A stretch of 64,000 nt of DNA from Symsagittifera roscoffensis. Taxonomy: Eukaryota; Xenacoelomorpha; Acoela; Convolutidae. How positions within the stretch are numbered: the stretch's first letter is position 1; every line of letters starts with the position of its first letter. This document shows positions 23,520 to 33,297 of the stretch, one piece after another. Below the pieces are notes generated by a model that worked only from the letters and a program-made list of their open reading frames with translations, was not told the origin of the DNA and ran no database searches. The stretch spans positions 27,979,254 to 28,043,253 of the forward strand of contig NC_087065.1 of the NCBI RefSeq assembly GCF_963678635.1, given 5' to 3'. The position numbers and the translations under genes are program-made.

Positions 23520-24546
23520 ACGGATTATAATGGGTTTTCGTGATGTAAAATATTGTAAAATTAATCGATTCCCATGTTACGCTCAGACAACAAAATTGGA
23601 CAGAAAATGGATTTGATCCATTTTTACCAGCAACATTTTAATTCATTATAATTCATTTAAGACCCATTATAAGCTGGCTTGTCAGCGAAAATGGTCCGGC
23701 TTGGCAGTGAAAATGGTAAATGGTTTTCACAAACAAAAAAAGCTTTACAAAATTTTTCTAGGATGCATAGTCGATCCTCACAGTAGTGTAAAATTTAAAT
23801 CTAGGGATTTAAGAAATCTTCTTTGTTCATGAACGTCATTTATCATACTAACTGCCACTCCGTACCATTGAAATTGGAATAAAATTTCCCGATAAGGAAG
23901 GCATCAGTAAAAAGCCCGAGTAAAAATCCATTGTAAGCTAGAGTCTGAACAGACCCTAGAGTCTGTCTGCACAGACCATGGCTCAACCTAGTTAATAAAA
24001 CTAATGATTCTACGTTTATTATCATGTTTATTATAATAATTCTTTTTGAGGTCACAATTCGTCAAGATTTTATTTTCGGACAATTGTATCAAAAAAGGGG
24101 TAAATTTTTTTTTTACCAGCTTACAAATTTTTTGGGGTCAATATTTTTGCATATTTTATTTTCGAGAAATTGTAAAAAAAAAATGGTAAGAAAGTTTCTT
24201 ACCACCTTACAAAAAATAAAAAATTTCAAGATTCTTGATAACTTTTTTTTTGTAAGCTGGTAAAAAAAAAATTTACCCCTTTTTTGATACAATTGTCCGA
24301 AAATAAAATCTTGACGAATTGTGACCTCAAAAAGAATTATGATAATAAACATGATAAAAAACGTAGAATCATTAGTATTTTTAACTAGGTTGAGTCATGG
24401 TCTGTGCAGACAGACTCCAGGGTCTGTTCAGACTCTAGTTTACAAGGGAATTTTACTCGGGCCTTTTACTGATGCCTTCCTTCTCGGGAAATTTTATTTC
24501 AATTTCAATGGTACGGAGTGGCAGTTAGTATGGTATATGATGTTCA
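23520..24546. repeat. Second foldback element, right arm truncated
   Basis: Same family as 19,580-21,734. Around a centre at about 24,190 the arms are almost exact inverted copies for at least 330 bp, and the same protein-like reading appears on both strands (24,024 plus and 24,352 minus). The left arm extends to the CATGTTACGCTCAGACAAC block. The right arm stops abruptly at GTTCACGAAC (24,546), where the Maverick-derived array unit begins. Confidence 0.8.
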
Positions 24547-25566
24547 CGAACTAATATATCACAGAAAAATTTTTAAAATTCTTTTCTCGAAAGAAACTTT
24601 TAAATTCTTGTTTCATCTTATTTACATTACCTCTGGTTATCTGGGGAAAACTGTCAAGAGGGGATTATCTTTGACAGGTTAATTATTCCGCCCCATGGGA
24701 TATCAGGGGAATCTTGACAGCTCCTCACGGTTGATTACTTTTATATCCCGCTTAAACTTTTTTTCCCCAGGTTATCTGGAGAACGGATGACAGGTTCATT
24801 ATACTTATTAATTTTATGACTTAATTTATCTTTTTTCGCATAAATATCCCACGATCATATGACAGATGTATAATAGCAGTTCCCCACAGAGTTAATGAAG
24901 CGTGAATTTCTTTCTTGAGAGATTAAAACCCTAATTTTTCATAAAAAATTGAAATACATCCAATCAAAATTGCATGAAAATTTCATTGGAACTAAGATAA
25001 AATTATGCAAAATTTTTTAAGTTTCGACCAATCAGATTTTTTTATCTAGTTCTTGTTTTTACCTCAACTAGTTTAATTATTCTGTCATATTTCTTGTTAC
25101 GATTCATTTCAGTTCTTTTTTTATCACTTTGTCTTTAATCTTTGAATAATTCTTTGAAATTTCCAAACTTTCTAAAAAATTATCATCCAAATTTGTCAAT
25201 TGCTCTGCCACTGTAAAAGTTCTGAGAAAAACGTAGAATCAAAGTTTTTGTGTCTGATGTTTTTGTATAAAAATTTTTCCATCTTTCTCGGAGTAAACTT
25301 TTAAGAAGATTATACAATTTACTAGAAGTTGGTTACAATTTTCGTAAATTTATCTACTCAATCATTAATTCTTTTAATTGGGGGACTACAACATCCAATT
25401 TCCATCAAAATTCTCCGTATATCATCAGAAGGTTAGTTGCTAAGATCCTTTTCGTAAAAAAGTTAAGGAATTTAAAGAGTTAAATTACATAAATAATCAA
25501 ACAATTCACTACATTGTATAGTCAAACTACTGCAAAAATTTACACTTACAAATATAAAATGCACTT

Positions 25567-25965
25567 CTACATAAAATTACTAATAAATTTCAAAACAAGC
25601 ACATCAAAAACATTATTCAAATTCTTCTGGAAGAATTTAAAAAGAAGAAATGCTGAATGAAAAACGGAAAATCCACACAAATTCTCAGTCTTTTGTAGCT
25701 TTCGAGAAACCATTCGTCGAAACTTTTTTGTCAAAAAGGGGTAAGTTGAGCTCTTTCTTCCCAAAGAATCAGCAAAGTAGTAGCTTTTATCCAATCGAGC
25801 AATCATAATCCAGTGTTCTCCTCTATCAATGCTTGGGGCTGAGTTAATAATTGCAAAAGAGTATTTTGTTAGTTGAGGTACTGTATCAGAAGGGTATGAT
25901 CCCATGTACTTGAACCTGAGCTCTGGAATTTTTTCAATAATTTGCAAAAGTTCAAAATTATCCAT
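25567..25965 (-). CDS. Adenain-like cysteine protease, array unit 1
   Basis: This is a 132-codon open frame of the adenovirus-protease/Ulp1-like family, which processes capsid proteins in Mavericks and adenoviruses. His is in RGEHWIMIARLD, the acidic residue in YFADSLGR, the oxyanion Gln in KLQKTEN and the nucleophile Cys in NLCGF, all in normal order and spacing. The start ATGGATAAT overlaps the stop of the upstream small gene's second exon. It lies in a truncated element copy with no other virion gene, yet the frame is open. It is nearly identical to unit 2 and diverged from the Mav1 protease (54,046-54,492). Confidence 0.75.
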   Translation of the reverse strand: MDNFELLQIIEKIPELRFKYMGSYPSDTVPQLTKYSFAIINSAPSIDRGEHWIMIARLDKSYYFADSLGRKSSTYPFLTKKFRRMVSRKLQKTENLCGFSVFHSAFLLFKFFQKNLNNVFDVLVLKFISNFM

Positions 25966-26280
25966 CTTTACAATTGTAGGTTGATTTACAGCTAAAAAAG
26001 TAATTGATAGTTTAATAGTGTACTTTAGGATAAAAAACGAAAGAACAATGACTTACACATATTTAGGAATTGAATCAACAAAGTCCCATACACAAGCCTT
26101 AGGTAGTGCACAAAGTTTATTTAACACTTTTTTGCAGTCTAGGTTGAAGCAGTTTCTCGGGTATTCAATTAAACAGCAGTCCTTCTCTTTTATTTCTGGA
26201 GTTTTAGGTCTGAAAAAAAAACAAAATAGATAGTACAGAGATAAAAACAGAGAAAAATCCCAAAAAAGTTTTCATAGGAA
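25958..26280 (-). pseudogene. Small membrane/Cys-rich spliced gene, array unit 1 (homopolymer-disrupted)
   Basis: Counterpart of the intact unit 2 gene at 29,572-29,888. Exon 1 encodes the hydrophobic segment and the CCLNEYPRNCFNLDC region. Intron signals GTAAGT and a pyrimidine-rich ...TTTTTTAG flank 25,992-26,056. A longer A run near 26,215 (nine A where unit 2 has GAAGAAAAA) shifts the frame inside the region after the membrane segment. Confidence 0.5.
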
Positions 26281-26329
26281 AACCAAAAAAAACTTTTAAA
26301 AAAAATTAACATTTTTAGCGAATTATCCA

Positions 26330-26727
26330 AATTTTTCAATTTGAATGTTTGATTATTTTTCTCCCAAGACTATCACTTCCGTTACTTGCTCCAAGGAAAT
26401 TGGAAAAACATTACTAATCTCAAGCTTTCTCCAGTAAGTTCTGGTTAATGCAACTGTTCAGCTGCATCCTGTAGTGAAGTCTAGTCGAAAAGTACAATAT
26501 AGTGATTTTGAAAATCTTCCATAGGAAGAGCTGGAAAATCTTTGTTAATTTGCATTGCTATCATTGTTGTAACAAAGGGATGACAAGGAGAAGTTGTATC
26601 TAATGAACTAATTGCTCTTCCGCCCCGAATAATTCTAAGCGCTCTCAAATGAAATTGTTGATAATTGAAAGGATTTTTATGAAAAGATCCCGCAACAGCC
26701 AAATTTGTATTCATTGCAACAGCTATT
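26330..26727 (-). pseudogene. Major capsid protein C-terminal fragment, array unit 1
   Basis: MNTNLAVAGSF, NPFNYQQFHLRALRIIRGGR and LPMEDFQNHYIVLFD match the C-terminal jelly-roll of Maverick capsid proteins (compare NTNNAFLGTNRTNPFHYQKF in Mav1). A TAG replaces the expected residue after VLFD, and the following strand is in a shifted frame. The fragment begins exactly at the GCAACAGCTAT truncation shared by units 1-3. Confidence 0.75.
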
Positions 26728-27134
26728 TTTTTTTAATTTTACTTGCAAAAACATTTTTATCTTGAAAAAACATTTTTAAATTAAGAATCGAAAAAAAAAA
26801 TTGGATGGTAAGTGTCAGATGGTAAGTTTCGACAAAATTTAAGTTTCGATTTAGAGGATGGGATCATAAACTAAAATGTCACAGAAAGAATCTTTTAACT
26901 TTTTTTTCTCGAAAGAATCTTTTAAATTCTTGTTTCATCTTATTTATATTCCCTCAGGTTATCTGGGGAAAATTGTTAAGAGGGGGTTATCTTTGACAGG
27001 TTAATTATTCCGCCCAATGGGATATCAGGGGAATCTTGACAGCTGCTCACGGTCGATTACTTTTAAATCCCACTTAAACTTTTATTCCCCAGGTTATCTG
27101 GAGAACGGATTACAGGTTCATTATACTTAAGTAA

Positions 27135-27681
27135 TTTTTTACCATTTTCTTATACAACTTTCCGAAAATAAAATCTTGAAATAGTGTGACCTCAAAAAAA
27201 AATATGATAATAAACATGATAATAAATGTAGAATCATTAGTATTATTAACTAGGTTGAGCCATGGTCTGTGCAGACAGACTCTAGTGTCTGTTCAGACTC
27301 TAGCTTACAATGGATTTTTACTCGGGCTTTTTACTGATGATTTCCTTATCGGGAAATTTTATTCCAATTTCAATGATACGGAGTGGCAGTTAGTATGATA
27401 AATGACGTTCATGAACAATGAAGATTTCTTAAATCCCTAGATTTAAATTTTACACTACTGTGAGGATCGACTATGCATCATAGAAAAATTTTGTGAAGTC
27501 TTTTTTGTTTGTGAAAACCATATACCATTTTCACTGCCAAGCCGGACCATTTTCGCTGCCGAGCCAGCTTATAATGATTTTTAATTGAACTATAATGCGT
27601 TAAATTTTTGCTGGTAAAATGGATTTAAATCTATTTTCTGTCCAATTTTGTTGTCTGAGCGTAACATGAGAATCGATTATA
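27135..27681. repeat. Half foldback element, unit 1
   Basis: Right arm of the foldback family, from ACCATTTTCTTATACAACTT to GTAACATGAGAATCGATTAT, with no matching left arm alongside. Its inner end joins a partial Maverick terminus. Confidence 0.75.
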
Positions 27682-28160
27682 AGTAGTATATGTGTGAGGC
27701 GATCAGGGGGGGAGGGGGGTGGTTGCAGACCCGCATGTATTAAGATAGGGAAAAGAGCATCCGGTTTGCAAGCTATGTATTAGGATAGGGAATAGATTTC
27801 CCAATGTTTTAAGGTAGGGAATAGGTTTCCTGTATATTAAGATGGTAAGGTTTCAGATGATAAGTTTCAGAAAAATTTTTGGCGCCCGAATTTTTTGAGC
27901 TCGATTTTGCCGATACTTGTGTTTCTTAGCTATTTTCTACAATTTTTGATGTGTAAGTGCTACCTTGTTTTACAAAATTTTGGTATGGTAAGTTTCAGAA
28001 GGTAAGTTTCAGAAATTTTTTTGAAAATTTTTAAGTTTACTTGCAAATACATTTTTATCTTGAAAAAACATTTTTATTTTAAAAAATCGAAAAAAAAATT
28101 GAATGGTAAGTGTCAGTCGGTAAGTTTCGACAAAAATTAAGTTTTAATTTAGATTATGGG
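27682..28160. repeat. G-rich tract and short tandem repeat, unit 1
   Basis: A GGGGGGGAGGGGGG tract at about 27,708 is followed by three to four imperfect copies of TATTAAGATAGGGAATAG (roughly 30-45 bp apart, 27,735-27,850) and by repeated GGTAAGTTTCAG phrases. The block is duplicated at 31,258-31,746. It is non-coding. Confidence 0.65.
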
Positions 28161-29180
28161 ATCATAAACTAATATATCACAGAAAAAATCTTATAAATTT
28201 TTTTTCTCGAAAGAAACTTTTAAATTCTTGTTTCATCTTATTTATATTACCTCTGGTTATCTGGGGAAAACTGTCAAGAGGGGATTATCTTTGACAGGTT
28301 AATTATTCCGCCCCATGGGATATCAGGGGAATCTTGACAGCTCCTCACGGTTGATTACTTTTATATCCGCTTAAACTTTTATTACCCAGGTTATCTGGAG
28401 AACGGATGACAGTTTCATTATACTTATTAATTTTATGATTTATTTTATCTTTTTTCACATAATTATCCCACGATCATATGACAGATGTATATTAGCAGTT
28501 CCCACAGTGTAAATGAAGCGTGAGTTTCTTTCTTGAGAGATTAAAATCCTAATTTTTCATAAAAAATTGAAATACATCTAATCAAAATTGCATGAAGATT
28601 TCATTGGAACTAAGATAAAATCATGCAAACAGAAGTTTCGACCAATCAGATGTTCTTATCTAGTTCTGGTTTTTACCTCAACCAGTTTAATTATTCTGTC
28701 ATACTTCTTGCTACGATTCATTTCAGTTCTCTTCTATCACTTTGTCTTTAATCTTTGAATAATTCTTTGAAATTTTCAAACTTTCTAAAAAATTATCATC
28801 CAAATTTGTCAATTGCTCTGCCACTGTAAAAGTTCTGAGAAAAATGTAGAATCATAGTTTTTTGTGTCTGATGTTTTTGTATAAAAAATTTTCCATCTTT
28901 CTCGGAGTAAATTTTTCAGAAAATTATACAATTTACTAGAAGTTGGTTACAATTTTCGTAAATTTATCTACTCTATCATTAATTCTTTTAATTGGGGGAC
29001 TACAACATCCGATTTCCATCAAAATTCTCCGTATATCATCAGAAGGTTAGTTGCTAAGATCCTTTTTGTAAAAAAGTTAAGGAATTTAAAGAGTTAAATT
29101 ACATAAATAATCAAACAATTCACTACATTGTATAGTCAAACTACTGCAAAAATTTACACTTACAAATATAAAATGCACTT

Positions 29181-29579
29181 CTACATAAAATTACTGATAA
29201 ATTTCAAAACAAGCACATCAAAAACATTATTCAAATTCTTCTGGAAGAATTTAAAAAGAAGAAATGCTGAATGAAAAACGTAAAATCCACACAAATTCTC
29301 AGTCTTTTGTAGCTTTCGAGAATTCATTCGTCGAAACTTTTTTGTCAAAAAGGGGTAAGTTGATCTCTTTCTTCCCAAAGAATCAGCAAAGTAGTAGCTT
29401 TTATCCAATCGAGCAATCATAATCCAGTGTTCTCCTCTATCAATGCTTGGGGCTGAGTGAATAATTGCAAAAGAGTATTTTGTTAGTTGAGGTACTGTAT
29501 CAGAAGGGTATGATCCCATGTACTTGAACCTGAGCTCTGGAATTTTTTCAATAATTTGCAAAAGTTCAAAATTATCCAT
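29181..29579 (-). CDS. Adenain-like cysteine protease, array unit 2
   Basis: 132 codons. His (GEHWIMIARLD), Asp (YFADSLGR), Gln (LQKTEN) and Cys (NLCGF) are all present. It differs from unit 1 by only a few residues (for example HSAPS for NSAPS near the middle). Its ATG lies inside the last codons of the upstream spliced gene (ATGGATAA overlap), a compact viral-style arrangement. Whether it is expressed is unknown. Confidence 0.75.
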   Translation of the reverse strand: MDNFELLQIIEKIPELRFKYMGSYPSDTVPQLTKYSFAIIHSAPSIDRGEHWIMIARLDKSYYFADSLGRKRSTYPFLTKKFRRMNSRKLQKTENLCGFYVFHSAFLLFKFFQKNLNNVFDVLVLKFISNFM

Positions 29580-29888
29580 CTTTACAATTGTAGGTTGATT
29601 TACAGCTAAAAAAATAATTGATAGTTTAATAGTGTACTTTAGGATAAAAAACGAAAGAACAATGACTTACACATATTTAGGAATTGAATCAACAAAGTCC
29701 CATACACAAGCCTTAGGTAGTGCACAAAGTTTATTTAACACTGTTTTGCAGTCTAGGTTGAAGCAGTTTCTCGGGTATTCATTTAAACAGCAGTCCTTCT
29801 CTTTTATTTCTGGAGTTTTAGGTCTGAAGAAAAACAAAATAGATAGTACAGAGATAAAAACAGAGAAAAATCCCAAAAAAGTTTTCAT
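29572..29888 (-). CDS. Small membrane/Cys-rich protein, two exons, array unit 2
   Basis: Unrecognised protein between capsid and protease. Exon 1 (29,888-29,671) starts MKTFLGFFSVFISV, a single hydrophobic segment of about 18 residues ending in FFF. It continues with a Cys-rich domain (CCLNEYPRNC, then FNLDC and KLCALPKACVWDF). Reading on meets a stop at once, but GTAAGT begins at 29,670 and a pyrimidine-rich TTTTTTTAG ends at 29,606. Splicing this 65-bp intron would add about ten more residues with two further cysteines before a TAA that overlaps the protease start. Exon edges and intron signals are conserved in all four copies. Start codons differ between copies, so the true 5' end is uncertain. 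Confidence 0.5.
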
Positions 29889-29929
29889 AGGAACCTAAAA
29901 ACTTTAAAAAAAAATTAACATTTTTAGCG

Positions 29930-30335
29930 AATTATCCAAATTTTTCAATTTGAATGTTTGATTATTTTTCTCCCAAGACAATCACTTCCGTTACTTGCTC
30001 CAAGGAAATTGGAAAAACATTACTAATCTCAAGCTTTCTCCAGTAAGTTCTGGATAATGCAACTGTTCAGCTGCATCCTGTAGTGAAGTCTAGTCGAAAA
30101 GTACAATCTAGTGATTTTGAAAATCTTCCATAGGAAGAGCTGGAAAATCTTTGTTAATTTGCATTGCTATCATTGTTGTAACAAAGGGATGACAAGGAGA
30201 AGTTGTATCTAATGAACTAATTGCTCTTCCGCCCCGAATAATTCTAAGCGCTCTCAAATGAAATTGTTGATAATTGAAAGGATTTTCATGAAAAAATCCC
30301 GCAACAGCCAAATTTGTATTCATTGCAACAGCTAT
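29930..30335 (-). pseudogene. Major capsid protein C-terminal fragment, array unit 2
   Basis: Same fragment as in unit 1 (NPFNYQQFHLRALRIIRGGR, FPALPMEDFQNH), cut at the same GCAACAGCTAT point. It has a further stop: TAG follows FQNH, because CTAGTG replaces the unit 1 TATAGTG, and the shared TAG after VLFD is also present. Confidence 0.7.
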
Positions 30336-30739
30336 TTTTTTAAATTTTACTTGCAAAAACATTTTTATCTTGAAAAAACATTTTTAAATTAAAAATCGAA
30401 AAAAAAATTGGATGGTAAGTGTCAGATGGTAAGTTTCGACAAAATTTAAGTTTCGATTTAGAGGTTGGGATCATAAACTAAAATGTCACAGAAAGAATCT
30501 TTTAACTTTTTTTCTCGAAAGAATCTTTTAAATTCTTGTTTCATCTTATTTATATTCCCTCAGGTTATCTGTGGAAAATTGTTAAGAGGGGGATATCTTT
30601 GACAGGTTAATTGTTCCGCCCCATGGGATATCAGGGGAATCTTGACAGCTGCTCACGGTTGATTACTTTTAAATCCCACTTAAGATTTTATTCCCCAGGT
30701 TATCTGGAGAACGGATTACAGGTTCATTATACTTAAATA

Positions 30740-31257
30740 ATTTTTTACCATTTTCTTATACAACTTTCCGAAAATAAAATCTTGAAATAGTGTGACCTCA
30801 AAAATAAATATGATAATAAACATGATAATAAACGTAGAATCATTAGTATTATTAACTAGGTTGAGCCATGGTCTGTGCAGACAGACTCTAGTGTCTGTTC
30901 AGACTCTAGCTTACAATGGATTTTTACTCGGGCTTTTTATTGATGCCTTCCTTATCGGGAAATTTTATTCCAATTTCAATGGTACGGAGTGGCAGTTAGT
31001 ATGATTCCCTAGATTTAATTTTTACACTACTGTGAGGATCGACTATGCATCATAGAAAAATTTTGTGAAGTCTTTTTTGTTTGTGAAAACCATTTACCAT
31101 TTTCACTGCCAAGCCGGACCATTTTCGCTGCCGAGCCAGCTTATAATGATTTTTAATTGAACTATAATGCGTTAAATTTTTGCTGGTAAAAATGGATTTA
31201 AATCTATTTTCTGTCCAATTTTGTTGTCTGAGCGTAACATGAGAATCGATTATAAGT
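30740..31257. repeat. Half foldback element, unit 2
   Basis: Copy of 27,135-27,681 with a deletion of about 25 bp near 31,004 (GTATGATTCCCTAG replaces the longer phrase). Confidence 0.75.
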
Positions 31258-31746
31258 AGTATATGTGTGAGGCGATCAGGGGGGGGGACGGGGGTGGTTG
31301 CAGACCCGCATGTATTAAGATAGGGAAAAGAGCATCCGGTTTGCAAGCTATGTATTAAGATAGGGAATAGATTTCCCAATGTATTAAGATAGGGAATAGG
31401 TTTCCTATATATTAAGATGGTGAGGTTTCAGATGGTAAGTTTCAGAAAAATTTTTGGCGCCCGAATTTTTTGAGCTCGATTTTGCCGATACTTGTGTTTC
31501 TTAGCTATTTTCTACAATTTTTGATGTGTAAGTGCTACCTTATTTTACAAAATTTTGGTATGGTAAGTTTCAGAAGGTAAGTTTCAGAAATTTTTTTGAA
31601 AATTTTTAAGTTTACTTGCAAATACATTTTTATCTTGAAAAAACATTTTTGTTTTAAAAAATCGAAAAAAAAATTGAATGGTAAGTGTCAGTCGGTAAGT
31701 TTCGACAAAAATTAAGTTTCGATTTAGATTATGGGATCATAAACTA
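31258..31746. repeat. G-rich tract and short tandem repeat, unit 2
   Basis: Copy of 27,682-28,160, including the G-rich tract at about 31,278 and TATTAAGATAGGGAATAG-type repeats at 31,310-31,420. It is non-coding. Confidence 0.65.
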
Positions 31747-31825
31747 ATATATCACAGAAAAAATCTTTTAACTTTTTTTCTCGAAAGAAACTTTTAAATT
31801 CTTGTTTCATCTTATTTATATTAGT
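31747..31825. repeat. Start of array unit 3 (left side of the Mav1 insertion)
   Basis: ATATATCACAGAAAAAATC through CATCTTATTTATATTA matches the starts of units 1 and 2 and then stops at the Mav1 tip. The unit resumes at 55,623. Confidence 0.85.
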
Positions 31826-32214
31826 AGTATAGCTATTTTACACTGGGATCGGGGGGGGGGGGGTGATCCCTACAGGGATCATTGGGTATTGAGATCCCAA
31901 AGTAAATTTTTGAGATCCCATGTAAAAGTACTGATCCCATGTAAAATTTGTTATGATCCCAAATAATGATCCCACAAGTTTGATCCCAATGTATAATTTT
32001 TTAAACCAATGATCCTGAATGTAAATTTTTGTTAGGTTGATAGCTAAATCGTCCAAATTCCCAGACGGTGTATTTCGTTCTTTTTGTTTATGCACCAAAT
32101 TGGAGTGGTATATAAAGTGGTTATAGCTATTAGTTTCATGCATGGTATATGAAAGACGCTTGATTTCTGCACCGAATATGTTTGAAATATATGTATAGAA
32201 TCAGCTTGAAATTT
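31826..32214. repeat. Mav1 left terminal inverted repeat
   Basis: About 389 bp, inverted relative to 55,232-55,622 with a few differences. It contains a 13-G tract near the tip and an array of GATCCC motifs. Homology ends at ...CAGCTTGAAATTT. Both TIRs are also accidentally open in one frame, with nearly the same reading. Confidence 0.9.
31841..32030. promoter_or_regulatory. Iteron-like GATCCCA array in left TIR
   Basis: GATCCC occurs at about 31,865, 31,893, 31,913, 31,933, 31,955, 31,969 and 31,982, with a variant GATCCT at 32,011. Inverted GGGATC occurs at 31,845 and 31,875. Several are followed by TGTAAAA (GATCCCATGTAAAA twice, GATCCCAATGTA, and at the tip the inverted TTTTACACTGGGATC). 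Spacing is 13-22 bp. A repeated site at a terminal origin could bind a replication initiator or the integrase, which is inference. The array is mirrored at about 55,418-55,608. Confidence 0.55.
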
Positions 32215-32524
32215 TTATGTAGTACTATAGACTGGTTTCTGTAAACGTCTATGTCAAGTACTTTCATGAAGAAACTGTTGAAGAATTAAACGGAAAACAT
32301 ACGTTTCAAGGTTAAATTGAATTTTGTAAACTTTTGGTTCAAATATAACACCAATTCTAACACGCACACTGGTACACATTAAAACATAAGACTTGTCATA
32401 AAGTCAATATTAGATAAGAAGCGTTTGAAGCAAAATTATTTCTGGCTTGACCACTGAATGTAAATGCTGTTACTCTTTACTGCACAATATTTTACACACT
32501 ATCACATTAACAAATATTTTTTTC
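32215..32524. other. Mav1 subterminal region, no gene seen
   Basis: AT-rich sequence between the left TIR and the end of the polymerase gene. It probably holds the polymerase 3' untranslated region. Nothing else is recognised. Confidence 0.5.
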
Positions 32525-33297
32525 TTATTTCCTGCGAAAACGTTTTGGTTGCGTTGGCACATCTTCAACGGCTTCACGATCTAGAAAAGAATTATCCGAC
32601 GATTCTGAAGATGATTCTGCAGAAGTTTCAGCACTCAAATCGGCAATATCGTCACTGTCAAGGTCACTCTCGTTTATCTGATCGAGACGTGCAAATCCAG
32701 GATCCGGAGTGTGGAATCCTATTTCATTTGAGGCTGTTGACATAAGATCGAACAATGAACGATGTACATGTGATTGACTTGTGCTGGGGTCAATGAAGCT
32801 ATCTTGACTATCGTATTGCACATCTTGCGTATAATCCCAGTCTATTTGTGTTCGATCAAGTTCTTGCGACATACCATCTAGTATATTCTCTTGATCCCAT
32901 TCTATTGGTGCGTCATTGTCTTCAAAATGTGCAACCCATGCATCTAGATCGTCATCATCATCACTATCTCGATCTAACGTTTCACCGTTCGCACTATCGG
33001 CGTGAAATGTAGAGCTGTTATTACCACGACGACTATTGTTTGAAGGCGGTTCTGAAGACTCGTTGTAACCATATGGCAACGTTGAAATGCCATCATCCAA
33101 TATATACCGTTTATCGTCGAACGATGACAATGCTATCTTATTCGTACGAACAGTATTCAGAACATGACGGTCAGATGCAATTCGGGTATTTTCAGCTCGA
33201 TAGAGACTACCCATCTCAAGAGTTTCCTCATACTTCCGATGAGTAAGAAGATTTTGAGTTGCCCTGGAAATGCCTTTAGCTGAAAGCTTACGATGAT
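32525..33297 (-). pseudogene. polB: PolB last exon: C-terminal domain plus acidic tail
   Basis: This is the C-terminal exon of the family-B, protein-primed DNA polymerase. It opens after a splice acceptor (TATATAG) with a KGISRATQNLLTHRKYEE segment. It reaches SSFDDKRYILDDGISTLPYG, which is the usual polymerase C-terminus in Mavericks. About 170 residues of unusual acidic/serine-rich tail follow (a D5 run, many DS and SE pairs), ending in the basic QPKRFRRK. The exon itself is open. It is the only copy of this exon, since the internal duplication began just inside the intron. The gene is labelled pseudogene because upstream exons carry stops. Confidence 0.75.

Larger units (their letters stand above)
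24547..28160. repeat. Array unit 1 (about 3.6 kb), truncated Maverick 3' end plus half foldback
   Basis: The unit consists of a terminal segment with CCTCTGGTTATCTGGGG and ATGGGATATCAGGGGAATCT blocks, a minus-strand protease, a small spliced gene, the capsid C-terminus cut at GCAACAGCTAT (about 26,727), a second partial terminal segment (CCCTCAGGTTATCTGGGG, about 26,930-27,130), the right half of the foldback element, and a G-rich/short-repeat tail. The same order recurs from 28,161 and, interrupted by Mav1, from 31,747/55,623. Confidence 0.8.
28161..31746. repeat. Array unit 2
   Basis: Second copy of the 24,547-28,160 unit, offset about 3,614 bp in the protease region. It preserves the empty target sequence (TTTATATTACCTCTGG at about 28,240) into which Mav1 was inserted in unit 3. 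Confidence 0.8.

Noticed and set aside
27682-27850. CRISPR-like direct repeats (TATTAAGATAGGGAATAG)
   Set aside because: The repeats are imperfect and few, spacers are irregular and the genome is eukaryotic.
31838-32143. 101-codon frame repeated at 55,303-55,515
   Set aside because: The matching readings are explained by the inverted terminal repeats, and no domain is recognisable.
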